NCBI GenBank assembly: GCA_033763775.1
Contig: JANRJW010000003.1
Coordinates: 118,560-182,559 of the forward strand
Direction of reading: 5' to 3'
Origin: JAJTHB01 sp033763775
Lineage (GTDB): Bacteria > Pseudomonadota > Alphaproteobacteria > Rickettsiales > SXRF01
DNA: 64,000 nt
In this document: positions 14,532 through 23,588 of the stretch, piece after piece
How positions within the stretch are numbered: the first letter of the stretch is position 1
Layout of the letters: the number at the start of each line of letters is the position of its first letter
Program-made: the position numbers and the translations under genes
Notes under the pieces: generated by a model
Database searches by the model: none
What the model was told of the DNA's origin: nothing
The model's input: only the letters and a program-made list of their open reading frames with translations

Positions 14532-16321
14532 CAATACACCCTCGCTTTCGGCGGGATTGCTTCGACTTCGTTAGAAAGCGTGTTCAGATGCACCCCGCGA
14601 TAATCGATGCGGGTTTTGCCTTTCTCATCCAGCCATGCGTAGGTGTGCTTCAGCCAGTTTTTATCATCGCGCTCTTTGAAGTCTTCACGCGCATGCGCCC
14701 CGCGGCTTTCCTTGCGGTTATGCGCGGAAGTAATCGTGAGCAGCGCCTGCGAGCGCAGGTTGTCCAGCTCGAGCGCTTCCACCAGATCGCTGTTCCACAC
14801 CAGCGAGCGATCGCTGATGGAAAGCTGGTCAAAGCTGTTCCAGATGGTCTCCATTTTCTGAGACCCTTCCGAGAGAATCTGCTCATCACGGAATACCGCC
14901 GCATGGTTCTGCATGCAGCGCTGCATCGCACGGCGGATTTCCGAAGTGCGCGTGCTGCCTTTGCTGTAGCGGATTGCGTCGAAGCGGCTGAGAATCTTAT
15001 CCTCGTTGCTGCCGCGCACCACCTTATGTGCCATGCCGGGGCGAACCACTTCAGCGGCGCGGTGTGCCGCCGCACGTCCAAACACCACCAGGTCGAGCAG
15101 CGAGTTGGATCCCAGACGGTTCGCGCCATGCACCGAAACGCACGCCGCCTCGCCAATCGCCATCAAGCCGGGCACCACCGTTTCGGCATTACCATTTTTC
15201 ATGGTCACCACTTCGCCGTGATAGTTGGTGGGAATACCGCCCATGTTGTAATGCACGGTGGGTAGCACAGGAATCGGCTGCTTGGTGACATCGACACCGG
15301 CGAAGATTTTCGCCGTCTCGGAAATGCCGGGCAGGCGCTCATGCAGAATCGCCGGGTCAAGATGGTCAAGATGCAGATAAATATGATCTTTCTCAGGCCC
15401 CACACCCCTACCCTCACGGATTTCCATGGTCATGGCGCGGCTCACCACATCGCGCGAGGCAAGGTCTTTGGCGCTCGGTGCATAGCGTTCCATGAAGCGC
15501 TCACCTTCGGAGTTCACCAGATAGCCACCTTCACCGCGCGCACCTTCGGTAATCAAGCAGCCCGCGCCATAAACACCCGTTGGATGAAACTGCACAAACT
15601 CCATATCTTCCATCGGCAGGCCAGCGCGAATCGCCATGCCGCCGCCATCACCGGTGGAGGTATGCGCCGAGGTAGCCGAGAAATAAGCGCGGCCATAGCC
15701 GCCCGTTGCCAGCACCGTCAGGTGAGCGTTGAAGCGATGCATCGTGCCGTCATCAAGGTTCCATGCAATCACACCGCGGCATGCGCCCTCATCATCCATG
15801 ATAAGGTCGATGGCGAAATATTCGATAAAGAACTGCGCATTATGTCGCAGCGCCTGCGTGTAGAGCGTGTGAAGAATAGCGTGGCCAGTGCGGTCAGCTG
15901 CGGCGCAGGTGCGCTGCGCGGTGCCTTTACCGTAATGGGTGGTCATGCCACCAAATGGCCGCTGATAGATTTTGCCTTCCGGCGTGCGCGAAAACGGCAC
16001 CCCGTAATGCTCCAGCTCGATCACGGCAGCGGCAGCGTTCTTGCACATATATTCAATCGCATCCTGGTCGCCGAGCCAGTCCGAACCCTTAATGGTGTCG
16101 TAAAAATGGAAGCGCCAGTCATCCTCGCCCATATTAGCGAGCGCTGCGGAAATGCCGCCCTGCGCTGCCACCGTGTGCGAGCGCGTGGGAAACACTTTGC
16201 TGATGCAGGCGGTATTCAGGCCAGCCGAAGCCATACCGAATGTCGCGCGCAGACCAGCGCCGCCGGCGCCCACCACCACCACATCATGAAAATGATCGAT
16301 TATTTTATAAGCCGTTGTCAT
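14531..16321 (-). CDS. sdhA: succinate dehydrogenase flavoprotein subunit
   Basis: SdhA oxidises succinate to fumarate with covalently bound FAD. The 596-residue protein has the FAD motif VVVGAGGAGLRATFG and the flavinylation segment SHTVAAQGG. Substrate-binding regions are HPTGVYGAG and TEGARGEGGYLVNSEGERFM. The catalytic Arg region RDVVSRAM and the C-terminal ESRGAHAREDF are also present. It follows sdhD by 2 nt. Normally sdhB comes next; here two other genes intervene. Confidence 0.99.
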   Translation of the reverse strand: MTTAYKIIDHFHDVVVVGAGGAGLRATFGMASAGLNTACISKVFPTRSHTVAAQGGISAALANMGEDDWRFHFYDTIKGSDWLGDQDAIEYMCKNAAAAVIELEHYGVPFSRTPEGKIYQRPFGGMTTHYGKGTAQRTCAAADRTGHAILHTLYTQALRHNAQFFIEYFAIDLIMDDEGACRGVIAWNLDDGTMHRFNAHLTVLATGGYGRAYFSATSAHTSTGDGGGMAIRAGLPMEDMEFVQFHPTGVYGAGCLITEGARGEGGYLVNSEGERFMERYAPSAKDLASRDVVSRAMTMEIREGRGVGPEKDHIYLHLDHLDPAILHERLPGISETAKIFAGVDVTKQPIPVLPTVHYNMGGIPTNYHGEVVTMKNGNAETVVPGLMAIGEAACVSVHGANRLGSNSLLDLVVFGRAAAHRAAEVVRPGMAHKVVRGSNEDKILSRFDAIRYSKGSTRTSEIRRAMQRCMQNHAAVFRDEQILSEGSQKMETIWNSFDQLSISDRSLVWNSDLVEALELDNLRSQALLTITSAHNRKESRGAHAREDFKERDDKNWLKHTYAWLDEKGKTRIDYRGVHLNTLSNEVEAIPPKARVY

Positions 16322-16323
16322 CG

Positions 16324-16722
16324 TCAGTTACCGAAATGAAGTTTAAGCACCGCCAGCACACACACCACGCCAAAACCAAAGGCGACGAAATTATTGGCAA
16401 GCAGCAGGCTATATTTGAACACCGGGTGCTTGACATAATCTTCAACCACCACCTGAAAACCAAGCTTGGCATGGAAAAACATGGCTGCCAGTAGAAACAC
16501 CAGCAGCGAGGCATGAATACCGCTTTCAAACCACTCCGCCGCCGCCGCCGCATCGCGGGTGAGCATCACGGTCACGATGGAGTATACAAACCATAGAGCC
16601 AGCGGCACCATCGCCACCGCGGTCACGCGCTGCAGCCACCAATGGCTGACACCATGGTGCGCGGAGCCAAGCCCCTTAGCTCTGCCCAGCTTGCTGCGAA
16701 GATCAGATGAACCTAGCGCCAT
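16324..16722 (-). CDS. sdhD: succinate dehydrogenase membrane anchor subunit
   Basis: A 132-residue inner-membrane subunit that binds heme b and ubiquinone with SdhC. Family features are a hydrophilic N-terminus ending in GSAHHGVSHWWLQRVTAVAM, three membrane helices, a heme-ligand His in AMFFHAKLGFQVVVEDYVKH, and a C-terminal helix. It starts 1 nt after sdhC. Confidence 0.93.
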   Translation of the reverse strand: MALGSSDLRSKLGRAKGLGSAHHGVSHWWLQRVTAVAMVPLALWFVYSIVTVMLTRDAAAAAEWFESGIHASLLVFLLAAMFFHAKLGFQVVVEDYVKHPVFKYSLLLANNFVAFGFGVVCVLAVLKLHFGN

Positions 16723-16723
16723 A

Positions 16724-17113
16724 TTATTGCCCCACGCTTAAAATTGAGTTCCACACCACAGCCGTCATCAGCAGCGCAAACGCAATCACCGCGAGACCGC
16801 TTTTTTGCACCTGCGGGATAGCAAAACCCTTGCCCATATCCCAGAACAGATGGCGGATGCCGTTACCCAGATGATAAAAAAACGCCAGCGTCCAGCCGCC
16901 AAGCGCCAGCTGACCGAGTGTTGAGCTCACGCACTGGGTAAATGTTTCGTACCCAGCCGGATCATAGGCTAGCGTCCAGAGCCACCACACAAGAAGCGCG
17001 GTGCCGGCATAGAGCGCCACACCGCTGATACGGTGGCTGATGGAAAGCACCGAGGTAATTTGCGGCTTATAGATGGTCAGGTGAGGAGAAGTCGGTCGGT
17101 TGTGGCTGGTCAT
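16724..17113 (-). CDS. sdhC: succinate dehydrogenase cytochrome b556 subunit
   Basis: A 129-residue membrane subunit. The family signature RPTSPHLTIYKPQITSVLSI is followed by SHRISGVALYAG (quinone-site Ser and Arg). The heme-ligand motif HLGNGIRHLFWDMGKG comes next, and there are three membrane helices. It is the first gene of the sdh operon; the roughly 75 nt before it should hold the promoter. Confidence 0.95.
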   Translation of the reverse strand: MTSHNRPTSPHLTIYKPQITSVLSISHRISGVALYAGTALLVWWLWTLAYDPAGYETFTQCVSSTLGQLALGGWTLAFFYHLGNGIRHLFWDMGKGFAIPQVQKSGLAVIAFALLMTAVVWNSILSVGQ

Positions 17114-17187
17114 AGCGTCTCATCCATGAATGAAAAACCAGATAGGTATAGCCGCAGCTGCTGAATAATCCATTAAAAAATAATGTA

Positions 17188-18306
17188 CTATTTTGAAATC
17201 CCGGCAGGCATTTCTCTACCCGCTGATTGCAACTGGGAGTATAGCGCAGGCATGGTAGCTTGCAAGGTGTTTTCTGGACTGGGCAGTCTAGCTTGGTTGA
17301 TTTTCAGCTTCTCACTGGCTAGGCGCATGGCAATTTGTGCCGAAACTTCAGGCGCAAGCCCTTTCAGGTGCCCAAACAGAAAACCGGCAAACGCTGTATC
17401 ACCCGCCCCCACAGTGTTTTTAATATCGTCAGGGTGAATCGCCACCGGATCAATCAGCGTGATACCTTCGCGCGTCACCACCGCAGCACCCTTTTCCCCG
17501 CGGGTGACAAACCCCACCTGCTGCTTGGCAATATCTTCTAATCGCTGCGAGGAGCGCTTTGACTGAAATATCTGCTGCAGGCGCTCGAGCGCATGCTCCG
17601 GCGTGGTTTTATAAATACGCGCCAGCTCCTCTTCATTACTGAGCACCACATTCGCGCTGGGTATCAGCCATTGGAACAGGTCGGCCTTTTCCTCACCGAA
17701 TTTAGCGTGGGTCGGCATCGCAAGCCACAGCTCCTTGCCGTGCTGCCAGCGCAGATCCATCAGGCGATCAGGAAATTTTTCGCCCATTTTCTGCCAGAGC
17801 GATCCCTGCACAAACACCACATCAGCACCGCTCACCATATCATCGGAAATCAGATCCGGCTTTAAAACATCTTTCGCATTACCGGGATAGGTAGCAATCG
17901 TGCGCTGGCCATCCGGATAAATCAGCACAAACGACACCGCCGATTCCGGCCTTGGCTCACCGTGAATTTCTTCTGGTATGAGCCTCACTTTCGCTTCATC
18001 CAGCCCATCCTTGATCATCTGGCTGTAGGAACTTTTGCCGGTCACGCCGATAAAATCCGCCTTAATGCTACCCTGCCCCAGCTTGCTGAGCGTGGTGAGC
18101 GTATTAGCGGCCGAGCCACCCGGCGTGAGTGTCACCAGATGCCCTGCCAGCGCGGCGGAAAACTCCCTGAACTGCGCCTCATCAAGTGCGGTTTTCCCGC
18201 CCGGTATCAGCTCATATTTCTGGGCAAGCCTTGCCATTTCGGGATTTTCCGAAAGCTTTACATTCGCATCAATAATCAGAATATCGCTGGATAGAATCTT
18301 GGTCAT
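17188..18306 (-). CDS. PfkB-family carbohydrate/nucleoside kinase
   Basis: A 372-residue kinase of the ribokinase/adenosine-kinase group. It shows GGSAANTLTTLSKLG (substrate-binding Gly motif), ADFIGVTGKSSY and the anion-hole/catalytic motif NTVGAGDTAFAGFLFG. The substrate cannot be fixed; the nearest pattern is adenosine kinase-like. It overlaps ftsE by 4 nt, in the place where ftsX is normally found. Confidence 0.88.
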   Translation of the reverse strand: MTKILSSDILIIDANVKLSENPEMARLAQKYELIPGGKTALDEAQFREFSAALAGHLVTLTPGGSAANTLTTLSKLGQGSIKADFIGVTGKSSYSQMIKDGLDEAKVRLIPEEIHGEPRPESAVSFVLIYPDGQRTIATYPGNAKDVLKPDLISDDMVSGADVVFVQGSLWQKMGEKFPDRLMDLRWQHGKELWLAMPTHAKFGEEKADLFQWLIPSANVVLSNEEELARIYKTTPEHALERLQQIFQSKRSSQRLEDIAKQQVGFVTRGEKGAAVVTREGITLIDPVAIHPDDIKNTVGAGDTAFAGFLFGHLKGLAPEVSAQIAMRLASEKLKINQARLPSPENTLQATMPALYSQLQSAGREMPAGISK

Positions 18307-18956
18307 TTTTCTAATGTTCCGTCTTTAAGCCTCAAGGTTGGATAATCGAACTGCGAGATGAGGTGCTCATCATGCGTGGCAAATAAAATAGTAGTGCCGC
18401 CCTGGTTCAGCGCTTCAAATAGATAAAGCAGGCGCTTGGCCAGCTCGTGGTCAAGGTTGCCGGTGGGCTCGTCGGCCAGCAGCAGGTCGGGCTTGGTAAT
18501 CACCGCGCGGGCAATTGCTGCGCGTTGTTTCTGCCCGCCGGAAAGCGTTTGCGGCAACGCGTCGTGACAGTCCGAAAGGCCAATCCACTCCAGCAGCTCG
18601 CGCACCTTCGCCGCAATCTGATCCTGGCTTTCACCCGCCACTTTCAGCGGCAACCCGACATTCTGAGCAATCGTCAGATGCTCAAGCAGCCTGTAATCCT
18701 GAAGCACAATCCCGATACGGCGGCGCAGTCGCGGCAATTCGCTGCGCGGCTTGTGTGTAATGTCTTCGCCAAACATGTGAATTTTGCCGCTCGTGGCGCG
18801 GCGCGCCAGCCAGAGAATCGACAGCAGCGAGCTCTTACCCACCCCGCTGGGCCCCGCCAGAAAATGAAACGATCCCGCAGGAAATTCCAGCGATACATCG
18901 CTCAAAATAGGCTTGCCGGGCACATACTCCAGCCCGACATGTTCTAACACAATCAT
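18303..18956 (-). CDS. ftsE: FtsE-type ABC transporter ATPase
   Basis: FtsE pairs with FtsX in the inner membrane to regulate septal wall hydrolases. The protein has Walker A GPSGVGKSS, signature LSGGQKQRAAIARA, Walker B LLLADEPTGNLD and switch His in ATHDEHL. The ATG at 18956 (MIVLEHVGLEY) fits the family better than an upstream GTG. Context supports FtsE: it is divergent from a zinc-ribbon gene and hpt, as in other alphaproteobacteria. No ftsX follows; the next gene is a PfkB kinase. LolD is the alternative identity. Confidence 0.8.
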   Translation of the reverse strand: MIVLEHVGLEYVPGKPILSDVSLEFPAGSFHFLAGPSGVGKSSLLSILWLARRATSGKIHMFGEDITHKPRSELPRLRRRIGIVLQDYRLLEHLTIAQNVGLPLKVAGESQDQIAAKVRELLEWIGLSDCHDALPQTLSGGQKQRAAIARAVITKPDLLLADEPTGNLDHELAKRLLYLFEALNQGGTTILFATHDEHLISQFDYPTLRLKDGTLEK

Positions 18957-19059
18957 ACACGTTGCCACTTGTTGTTGCTGGTTGACGCCTGATAGATATG
19001 CTATAGCAGAAACAATTGTTCAATCGGATAACACCGCCACCACCGCGAGCGACTGAAAA

Positions 19060-19713
19060 ATGATACTCGAATGCCCCGCCTGCCATGCGCGCTATGCTGT
19101 TCCCGACCATGCGATTGGAGCCTCTGGCCGCACTGTGCGCTGTGCCAAATGTAAACATAGCTGGTTTCAGGCAGCGCCGCCCTCGCTGGCGGGCAAGCCG
19201 CTCGCCGAGCTGGATGCCATGTTGAGAGAAGCTACAGCACCGGTGGAAAAAAAGCCGCTTCGGCGTGGCAGCAATGTTCCGGCCGTGCGCGTTGATGGCG
19301 TGCCACTGGGCATCAAGCTTGCCACTGCTGTTTTTGGGCTCGCCGCGGCTCTGCTGCTGGTTCTGACAATCGCACCCTCGCTGGTCGGCCTGCCCCCGAG
19401 CAAGGGGTTGGTGCTGGCGGATGTGACGATGACCAAGCGCGAAATCACCGGCATGATGCTCTATGAAATCACCGGCAAATTCCACAACACCACCAGCAGC
19501 GCCATGGAAGTGCCGACGCTGCGTGTTACGCTGGAGGATAAGGTCGCGGGCGTCGTGCGTGAATGGATCACCAGCGGCGATGGGGTAATGGTGCAGCCCG
19601 GCAAAACTGTCAATTTCAATACTGGCGAGCTGGCAGTCACCAGCCTAGGGGATCGCTTTGTGCTGGAACTGGGTAATGCCAAAGAACTGATGATGAGGAG
19701 AGAACTACCATGA
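19060..19713 (+). CDS. zinc-ribbon (MJ0042) and DUF3426 membrane protein
   Basis: A 217-residue inner-membrane protein. The first 40 residues form a zinc ribbon with two Cys pairs, ECPACHARYAV and VRCAKCKHSWF. A variable linker precedes one membrane helix (about 86-108, KLATAVFGLAAALLLVLTIA), and a DUF3426-type periplasmic beta domain follows (YEITGKFHNTTSSAMEVPTL, WITSGDGVMVQPGKTVNF). The function is unknown. It is conserved beside ftsE and hpt in alphaproteobacteria and overlaps hpt by 4 nt. Confidence 0.9.
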   Translation: MILECPACHARYAVPDHAIGASGRTVRCAKCKHSWFQAAPPSLAGKPLAELDAMLREATAPVEKKPLRRGSNVPAVRVDGVPLGIKLATAVFGLAAALLLVLTIAPSLVGLPPSKGLVLADVTMTKREITGMMLYEITGKFHNTTSSAMEVPTLRVTLEDKVAGVVREWITSGDGVMVQPGKTVNFNTGELAVTSLGDRFVLELGNAKELMMRRELP

Positions 19714-20240
19714 AAGCTGCAAACATTGAAAAACTCATCTCGCCTGATTCGATTGCAGTGCAGGTGTCGAACATGGCCAACCGCATTGCCAAATCCATGC
19801 CCAGTGATCTGATGATTGTGGTGCTGCTGCGCGGCAGCTTCATGTTTGCCGCCGATTTAGTGCGCGCGCTACATGCTGTGGGAATGCACCCGCAGATTGA
19901 TTTTCTGACCGTCGCCAGCTACGGCGCGGATACCACCTCCAGCGGCAAAGTGGAAGTGGTGCGTGACCTCACCGAATCAATGAAAGACCGCGATGTGCTG
20001 ATTATCGATGATATTCTCGATTCTGGCCGCACCCTGCAATTTGTTATGAACCTCATACGTGAGCGCGGCGCCAGAACAATCAAAACTGCCGTGCTGCTTG
20101 AAAAGCCCGGCAAACGCGCGGTCAGCGTGAATGCGGATTTTGTTGGTTTCACCGTGCCGGATAAATTTGTGGTGGGCTATGGTCTCGACCACGCCAATTT
20201 TTATCGCGAACTGCCTTATATCGGCGCGATTATCGACTAA
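19710..20240 (+). CDS. hpt: hypoxanthine phosphoribosyltransferase
   Basis: A cytoplasmic purine-salvage enzyme that joins hypoxanthine or guanine to PRPP. The 176-residue protein has the PRPP-binding motif VLIIDDILDSGRTL, VVLLRGSFMFAADL, the flexible-loop region SYGADTTSSGKVE, and purine-binding VGFTVPDKFVVGYGLD. Its stop overlaps the lysA stop region by 4 nt on the opposite strand. Confidence 0.96.
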   Translation: MKAANIEKLISPDSIAVQVSNMANRIAKSMPSDLMIVVLLRGSFMFAADLVRALHAVGMHPQIDFLTVASYGADTTSSGKVEVVRDLTESMKDRDVLIIDDILDSGRTLQFVMNLIRERGARTIKTAVLLEKPGKRAVSVNADFVGFTVPDKFVVGYGLDHANFYRELPYIGAIID

Positions 20241-21490
20241 ATCCAGCCCGGGATGTGGTCGCGCTGTGTAAGCGATTCATAGCCCGGCCGCGGGCGCACC
20301 ACAGCGTAGTCCTTGCCGCGCACCATCACTTCCGGCACCAAAAGGCGGGCATTGTAGCTATTGGCCATCACCGCGCCATATGCACCGGCAGAACGCAGCA
20401 CCACCAGATCGCCCGCAGCCACCGGCGCCATCTTGCGGCCTTCAGCAAAAATATCACCCGTCTCACATACTGGCCCCACCACATCCACCGCAATTTTTTC
20501 TGCGGATGATGCTTTCGCCGGCACAATCTCGTGGTAGGCGTCGTAAAGCGTGGGGCGGATTAAATCATTCATCGCCGCGTCGATAATCACAAACGTGCGG
20601 CTGTCACTTTTTTTCACATAAATCACGCGCGACACCAAAATGCCGGCATTGCCAACGATCAGCCGACCTGGTTCAAAAATGAGTTTGGCATTAATGCCCT
20701 GCATCTCGCGGCGCACCGTCTCGGCATACATATCCGGCACTGGCGGCTCGCTCTCGCCATAAGGAATACCAAGGCCGCCGCCCAAATCCACCGTGCGGAT
20801 AGAAAAGCCTTTGCCGCGCAGCTCAAACACGAAATTTCGCACATGGCGGAAAGCTGCGGCAAAAGGCTCCATTGAGGTCAGCTGCGAGCCAATATGCACC
20901 GACACACCCTGCACATCGAGATGGGGCAGCGAGGCCGCGTGGGCAAACGCCTGATGCGCCTGCTTGGCAGAAATACCAAACTTGCTTTCTTTCTGGCCGG
21001 TAGAAATTTTGGCGTGGGTTTTAGGATCAACGTCCGGGTTGATACGAATAGCAACGGGCGCGCGTACGCCCTTGCTTTTCGCCACCTCATTCAGCAGGTC
21101 AAGCTCCGGCTCAGACTCGACATTAAACTGAAAAATACGCTGCTCCAGTGCATACGCCATTTCACTTGCGGTTTTGCCCACGCCGGAAAAGACAATCTCT
21201 TCAGGTGCAATTCCTGCTGCCATCGCAAGGCGGATTTCGCCCTCCGACACCACATCCGCCCCGCTGCCAAGCTTCCTGAGTGTGGCGAGCACCCCCAGGT
21301 TGCTATTGGCCTTCACTGCGTAGCATATTTTCGTATCCATGCCCTCAAACTGGCTGGCAAACACATGGTAATGGCGCTCGAGTGTGGCCGTGGAATAGCA
21401 ATAAAACGGCGTGCCGACTTCGCGAGCGAGCCGCTCCAGCGAGACATCCTCCGCATGATACATTCCATTATCGTAATGAAAATGATCCAT
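20237..21490 (-). CDS. lysA: diaminopimelate decarboxylase
   Basis: LysA makes lysine from meso-diaminopimelate, using PLP. The 417-residue protein has the PLP-Lys motif ICYAVKANSN, HIGSQLTS, the Gly-rich phosphate site VDLGGGLGIPYGE, EPGRLIVGNAG, and the partner active-site region GPVCETGDIFAEGR, which contains the catalytic Cys. It follows lptM and argH, as is common in the class. Confidence 0.97.
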   Translation of the reverse strand: MDHFHYDNGMYHAEDVSLERLAREVGTPFYCYSTATLERHYHVFASQFEGMDTKICYAVKANSNLGVLATLRKLGSGADVVSEGEIRLAMAAGIAPEEIVFSGVGKTASEMAYALEQRIFQFNVESEPELDLLNEVAKSKGVRAPVAIRINPDVDPKTHAKISTGQKESKFGISAKQAHQAFAHAASLPHLDVQGVSVHIGSQLTSMEPFAAAFRHVRNFVFELRGKGFSIRTVDLGGGLGIPYGESEPPVPDMYAETVRREMQGINAKLIFEPGRLIVGNAGILVSRVIYVKKSDSRTFVIIDAAMNDLIRPTLYDAYHEIVPAKASSAEKIAVDVVGPVCETGDIFAEGRKMAPVAAGDLVVLRSAGAYGAVMANSYNARLLVPEVMVRGKDYAVVRPRPGYESLTQRDHIPGWI

Positions 21491-21494
21491 GCAG

Positions 21495-21692
21495 CTACTG
21501 CCCCTCCCCCTGCAGGGGGGAGGCCGGGAGGGGGGTATTTTCTTTTTTCTTTTTTTCTTTCTTCGCTGCTTCTTTTTCTTTTTTGGCCTGCTCTTTTGAA
21601 ATCTCCGCAGGCGTTTTCAGCTTCCCTTTATTGCCGCAGGCGGAAAGAGGAAAAACAAGCATACATGCCAAAGCGATAGATAGCCACCTCAT
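21495..21692 (-). CDS. lptM: LptM-type small lipoprotein with a repeat-derived tail
   Basis: A 65-residue outer-membrane lipoprotein of the LptM/YifL family, which assists LptD maturation. It has a signal peptide, a lipobox ending in SACGNKGKLKTP (the family's CGxKGxLxxP signature), and a long Lys/Glu-rich helix. The last 13 residues (TPLPASPLQGEGQ) and the stop codon come from a C-rich palindromic repeat (21501-21536) that has run into the gene. It is coupled to argH by an ATGA overlap. Confidence 0.85.
   Translation of the reverse strand: MRWLSIALACMLVFPLSACGNKGKLKTPAEISKEQAKKEKEAAKKEKKKKENTPLPASPLQGEGQ
21501..21536. repeat. C-rich palindromic repeat, family E, at the 3' end of lptM
   Basis: CCCTCCCCCTGCAGGGGGGAG forms a tight hairpin, followed by GCCGGGAGGGGGG. 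Related C/G-rich hairpins occur at 33058-33110, 39602-39643 and 54050-54197. Confidence 0.65.
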
Positions 21693-23101
21693 AACCCAAA
21701 CCTCTTCTTTGCGTGTGCGATTGCCGCTTTCACATTCCCCGGCGCTGTGCCGCCAAAGCTGGTGCGGCTGGCAGTGGACTGCTCCACAGAAAGCACCTCA
21801 AACACCCCTTTGTGAATGGCAGGCAGTACCGCTTTCATCTCGGCGAGTGAAAGATCAGCTAATGCACAATTCTTGTCACTGGCGCGTTTGACTATTTTTG
21901 CTGTGGCGTGGTGCGCCTCACGAAATGGCAGCTTCAGCTCGCGCACGAGCCAGTCCGCAAGGTCTGTCGCGGTGCTGTAGCCTTGGCTTGCCGCTCGGTG
22001 CATCGCTTTTGTATCGGCGGTAAAATCCAGCACCATGCCGCACATCGCCGGCACCACCAGCTGCATGGTACGCGCCGCGTCCATCACTGGCTCCTTATCT
22101 TCCTGCATGTCTTTGTTGTAAGCCAGTGGCAGCGCTTTCATGGTGGTAAGCAGCGACACGAGCGAGCCAACCACCCGTCCAGTTTTACCGCGCACCAGCT
22201 CCGCCGCATCGGGGTTGCGCTTTTGCGGCATAATCGAGCTGCCGGTTGAAAAGCTATCGGAGAAACGAATAAAACCAAAAGCCGGGCTGCTCCACAGCAC
22301 CAATTCTTCGGCAAGGCGCGACAGATGCACCGAAACAATCGAACATACGGCGAGATATTCCAGCGCAAAATCACGCCCTGAAACGCTATCGAGCGAGTTT
22401 GCCATCGGCGCATCGAAACCCAGCGCTTTCGCGGTCATGTGGCGGTCGATGGGAAAGGAAGTGCCCGCCAGCGCCGCCGCCCCCAGCGGTGATTCGTTCA
22501 TGCGCCTCACTGCATCCTGCGCACGGGTGCGGTCGCGGCCAAACATTTCCACATACGCCATCAGGTGGTGCCCGAGTGTCACTGGCTGCGCCGCTTGCAA
22601 ATGGGTGTAGCCGGGCATGATGCTGGCGGTGTGCTCGTCAGCGCGCTTTACCAGCGCCTGCTGCAGCGCTTTAAGCTGCCCATCCAGCGCGCCAAGCGCG
22701 CCTCTGATATAGAGTTTAAAATCCGTGGCCACCTGATCATTGCGCGAGCGTGCGGTGTGGAGTCTGCCTGCTGCCGCGCCGATTTTTTCGGCCAGCCGCG
22801 CTTCGATATTCATATGAATATCCTCCAGGCTCTCCTTGAATTCAAACTGGCCGGCTTCGATCTCGCGCAGAATCTCCTTTAAACCCTTCGTGATTGCCGC
22901 ACCATCTGCCTTGCTGATAATGCCCTGCTTTGCGAGCATCTCGGCATGGGCGATGGAGCCGGCAATATCTTCGGCGTAAAGCGCTTTATCAACGCCGATA
23001 GATACGTTAATCTCCGCCATCAGATCCGACGGCGCGCGGCTAAACTGCCCGCCCCACATCGGGTTGGCATTTTTTTGTTTAGGTTTGGAAGGTTTGGCCA
23101 T
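21689..23101 (-). CDS. argH: argininosuccinate lyase
   Basis: ArgH cleaves argininosuccinate to arginine and fumarate. The 470-residue protein has the superfamily signature SSIMPQKRNPDAAELVRGK with the catalytic Ser loop, HTARSRNDQVATDF and MPGYTHLQAAQPVTLGHH. The ATG at 23101 is preceded by CAGGA. This start lies in CCATGG and overlaps, on the other strand, the ATG of the thioredoxin-like gene, so the two genes share their initiation bases head to head. Confidence 0.97.
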   Translation of the reverse strand: MAKPSKPKQKNANPMWGGQFSRAPSDLMAEINVSIGVDKALYAEDIAGSIAHAEMLAKQGIISKADGAAITKGLKEILREIEAGQFEFKESLEDIHMNIEARLAEKIGAAAGRLHTARSRNDQVATDFKLYIRGALGALDGQLKALQQALVKRADEHTASIMPGYTHLQAAQPVTLGHHLMAYVEMFGRDRTRAQDAVRRMNESPLGAAALAGTSFPIDRHMTAKALGFDAPMANSLDSVSGRDFALEYLAVCSIVSVHLSRLAEELVLWSSPAFGFIRFSDSFSTGSSIMPQKRNPDAAELVRGKTGRVVGSLVSLLTTMKALPLAYNKDMQEDKEPVMDAARTMQLVVPAMCGMVLDFTADTKAMHRAASQGYSTATDLADWLVRELKLPFREAHHATAKIVKRASDKNCALADLSLAEMKAVLPAIHKGVFEVLSVEQSTASRTSFGGTAPGNVKAAIAHAKKRFGL

Positions 23102-23588
23102 GGTTCGTATCCTGCTTCTCGCGATTTGTACTAGCATTCTCATGGTTTTGGCAAGCCATACTGCGCAGGCAGGCGATGCGCCTGAGATGCGCTACCGAGA
23201 GGCGGATGGCACGGTAAAAAGCCCTGATTTTTCAGCACATAAGCTCACGGCGGTGCATTTCTGGGCAACGTGGTGTGTGCCCTGCATTGATGAGCTACCG
23301 GAAATTGACCAGACCATTAAAAACTACGAAGGCAGGGGCTTGCTCATCGTACCGATTGCCATGGAAAATAATGTTGGCCGCATTGAAGAATTTTTTGCCA
23401 AACACAAGCTTGAGCGCATCAAGCCCTACCGCGACGATGGCATCACCTCATTCAAATCGCTTGGCATTCGCGGCCTGCCCACCACTGTTTTTTTTGATAG
23501 CAGCGGCAAGGAAGTAAGCCGCGCCGAAGGCCCCATGCCTTGGCTGCATGACAATAATATCAGTTTCCTGGACAGCAAATTGAAGTAG
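23100..23588 (+). CDS. TlpA-family exported thioredoxin-like protein
   Basis: A 162-residue periplasmic protein: a signal peptide (RILLLAICTSILMVLASHTA), then a thioredoxin fold with active site FWATWCVPCIDELPEI and cis-Pro loop GLPTTVFF. TlpA/ResA-type proteins reduce cytochrome c or other exported disulfides. GGAAGG lies 7 nt before the ATG at 23100. The start shares the CCATGG with argH, so its promoter must lie inside argH coding DNA. Confidence 0.93.
   Translation: MVRILLLAICTSILMVLASHTAQAGDAPEMRYREADGTVKSPDFSAHKLTAVHFWATWCVPCIDELPEIDQTIKNYEGRGLLIVPIAMENNVGRIEEFFAKHKLERIKPYRDDGITSFKSLGIRGLPTTVFFDSSGKEVSRAEGPMPWLHDNNISFLDSKLK

Noticed and set aside
15341..16339. A 332-codon plus-strand ORF opposite sdhA
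   Set aside because: It lies wholly antisense to conserved sdhA. His/Arg/Ala-rich translation is typical of shadow frames in GC-rich genes, and no ribosome site or family is visible.
20237..20240. Overlap of hpt and lysA as an error
   Set aside because: Both convergent proteins end at normal family lengths, so a 4-nt 3' overlap is simply compact packing.
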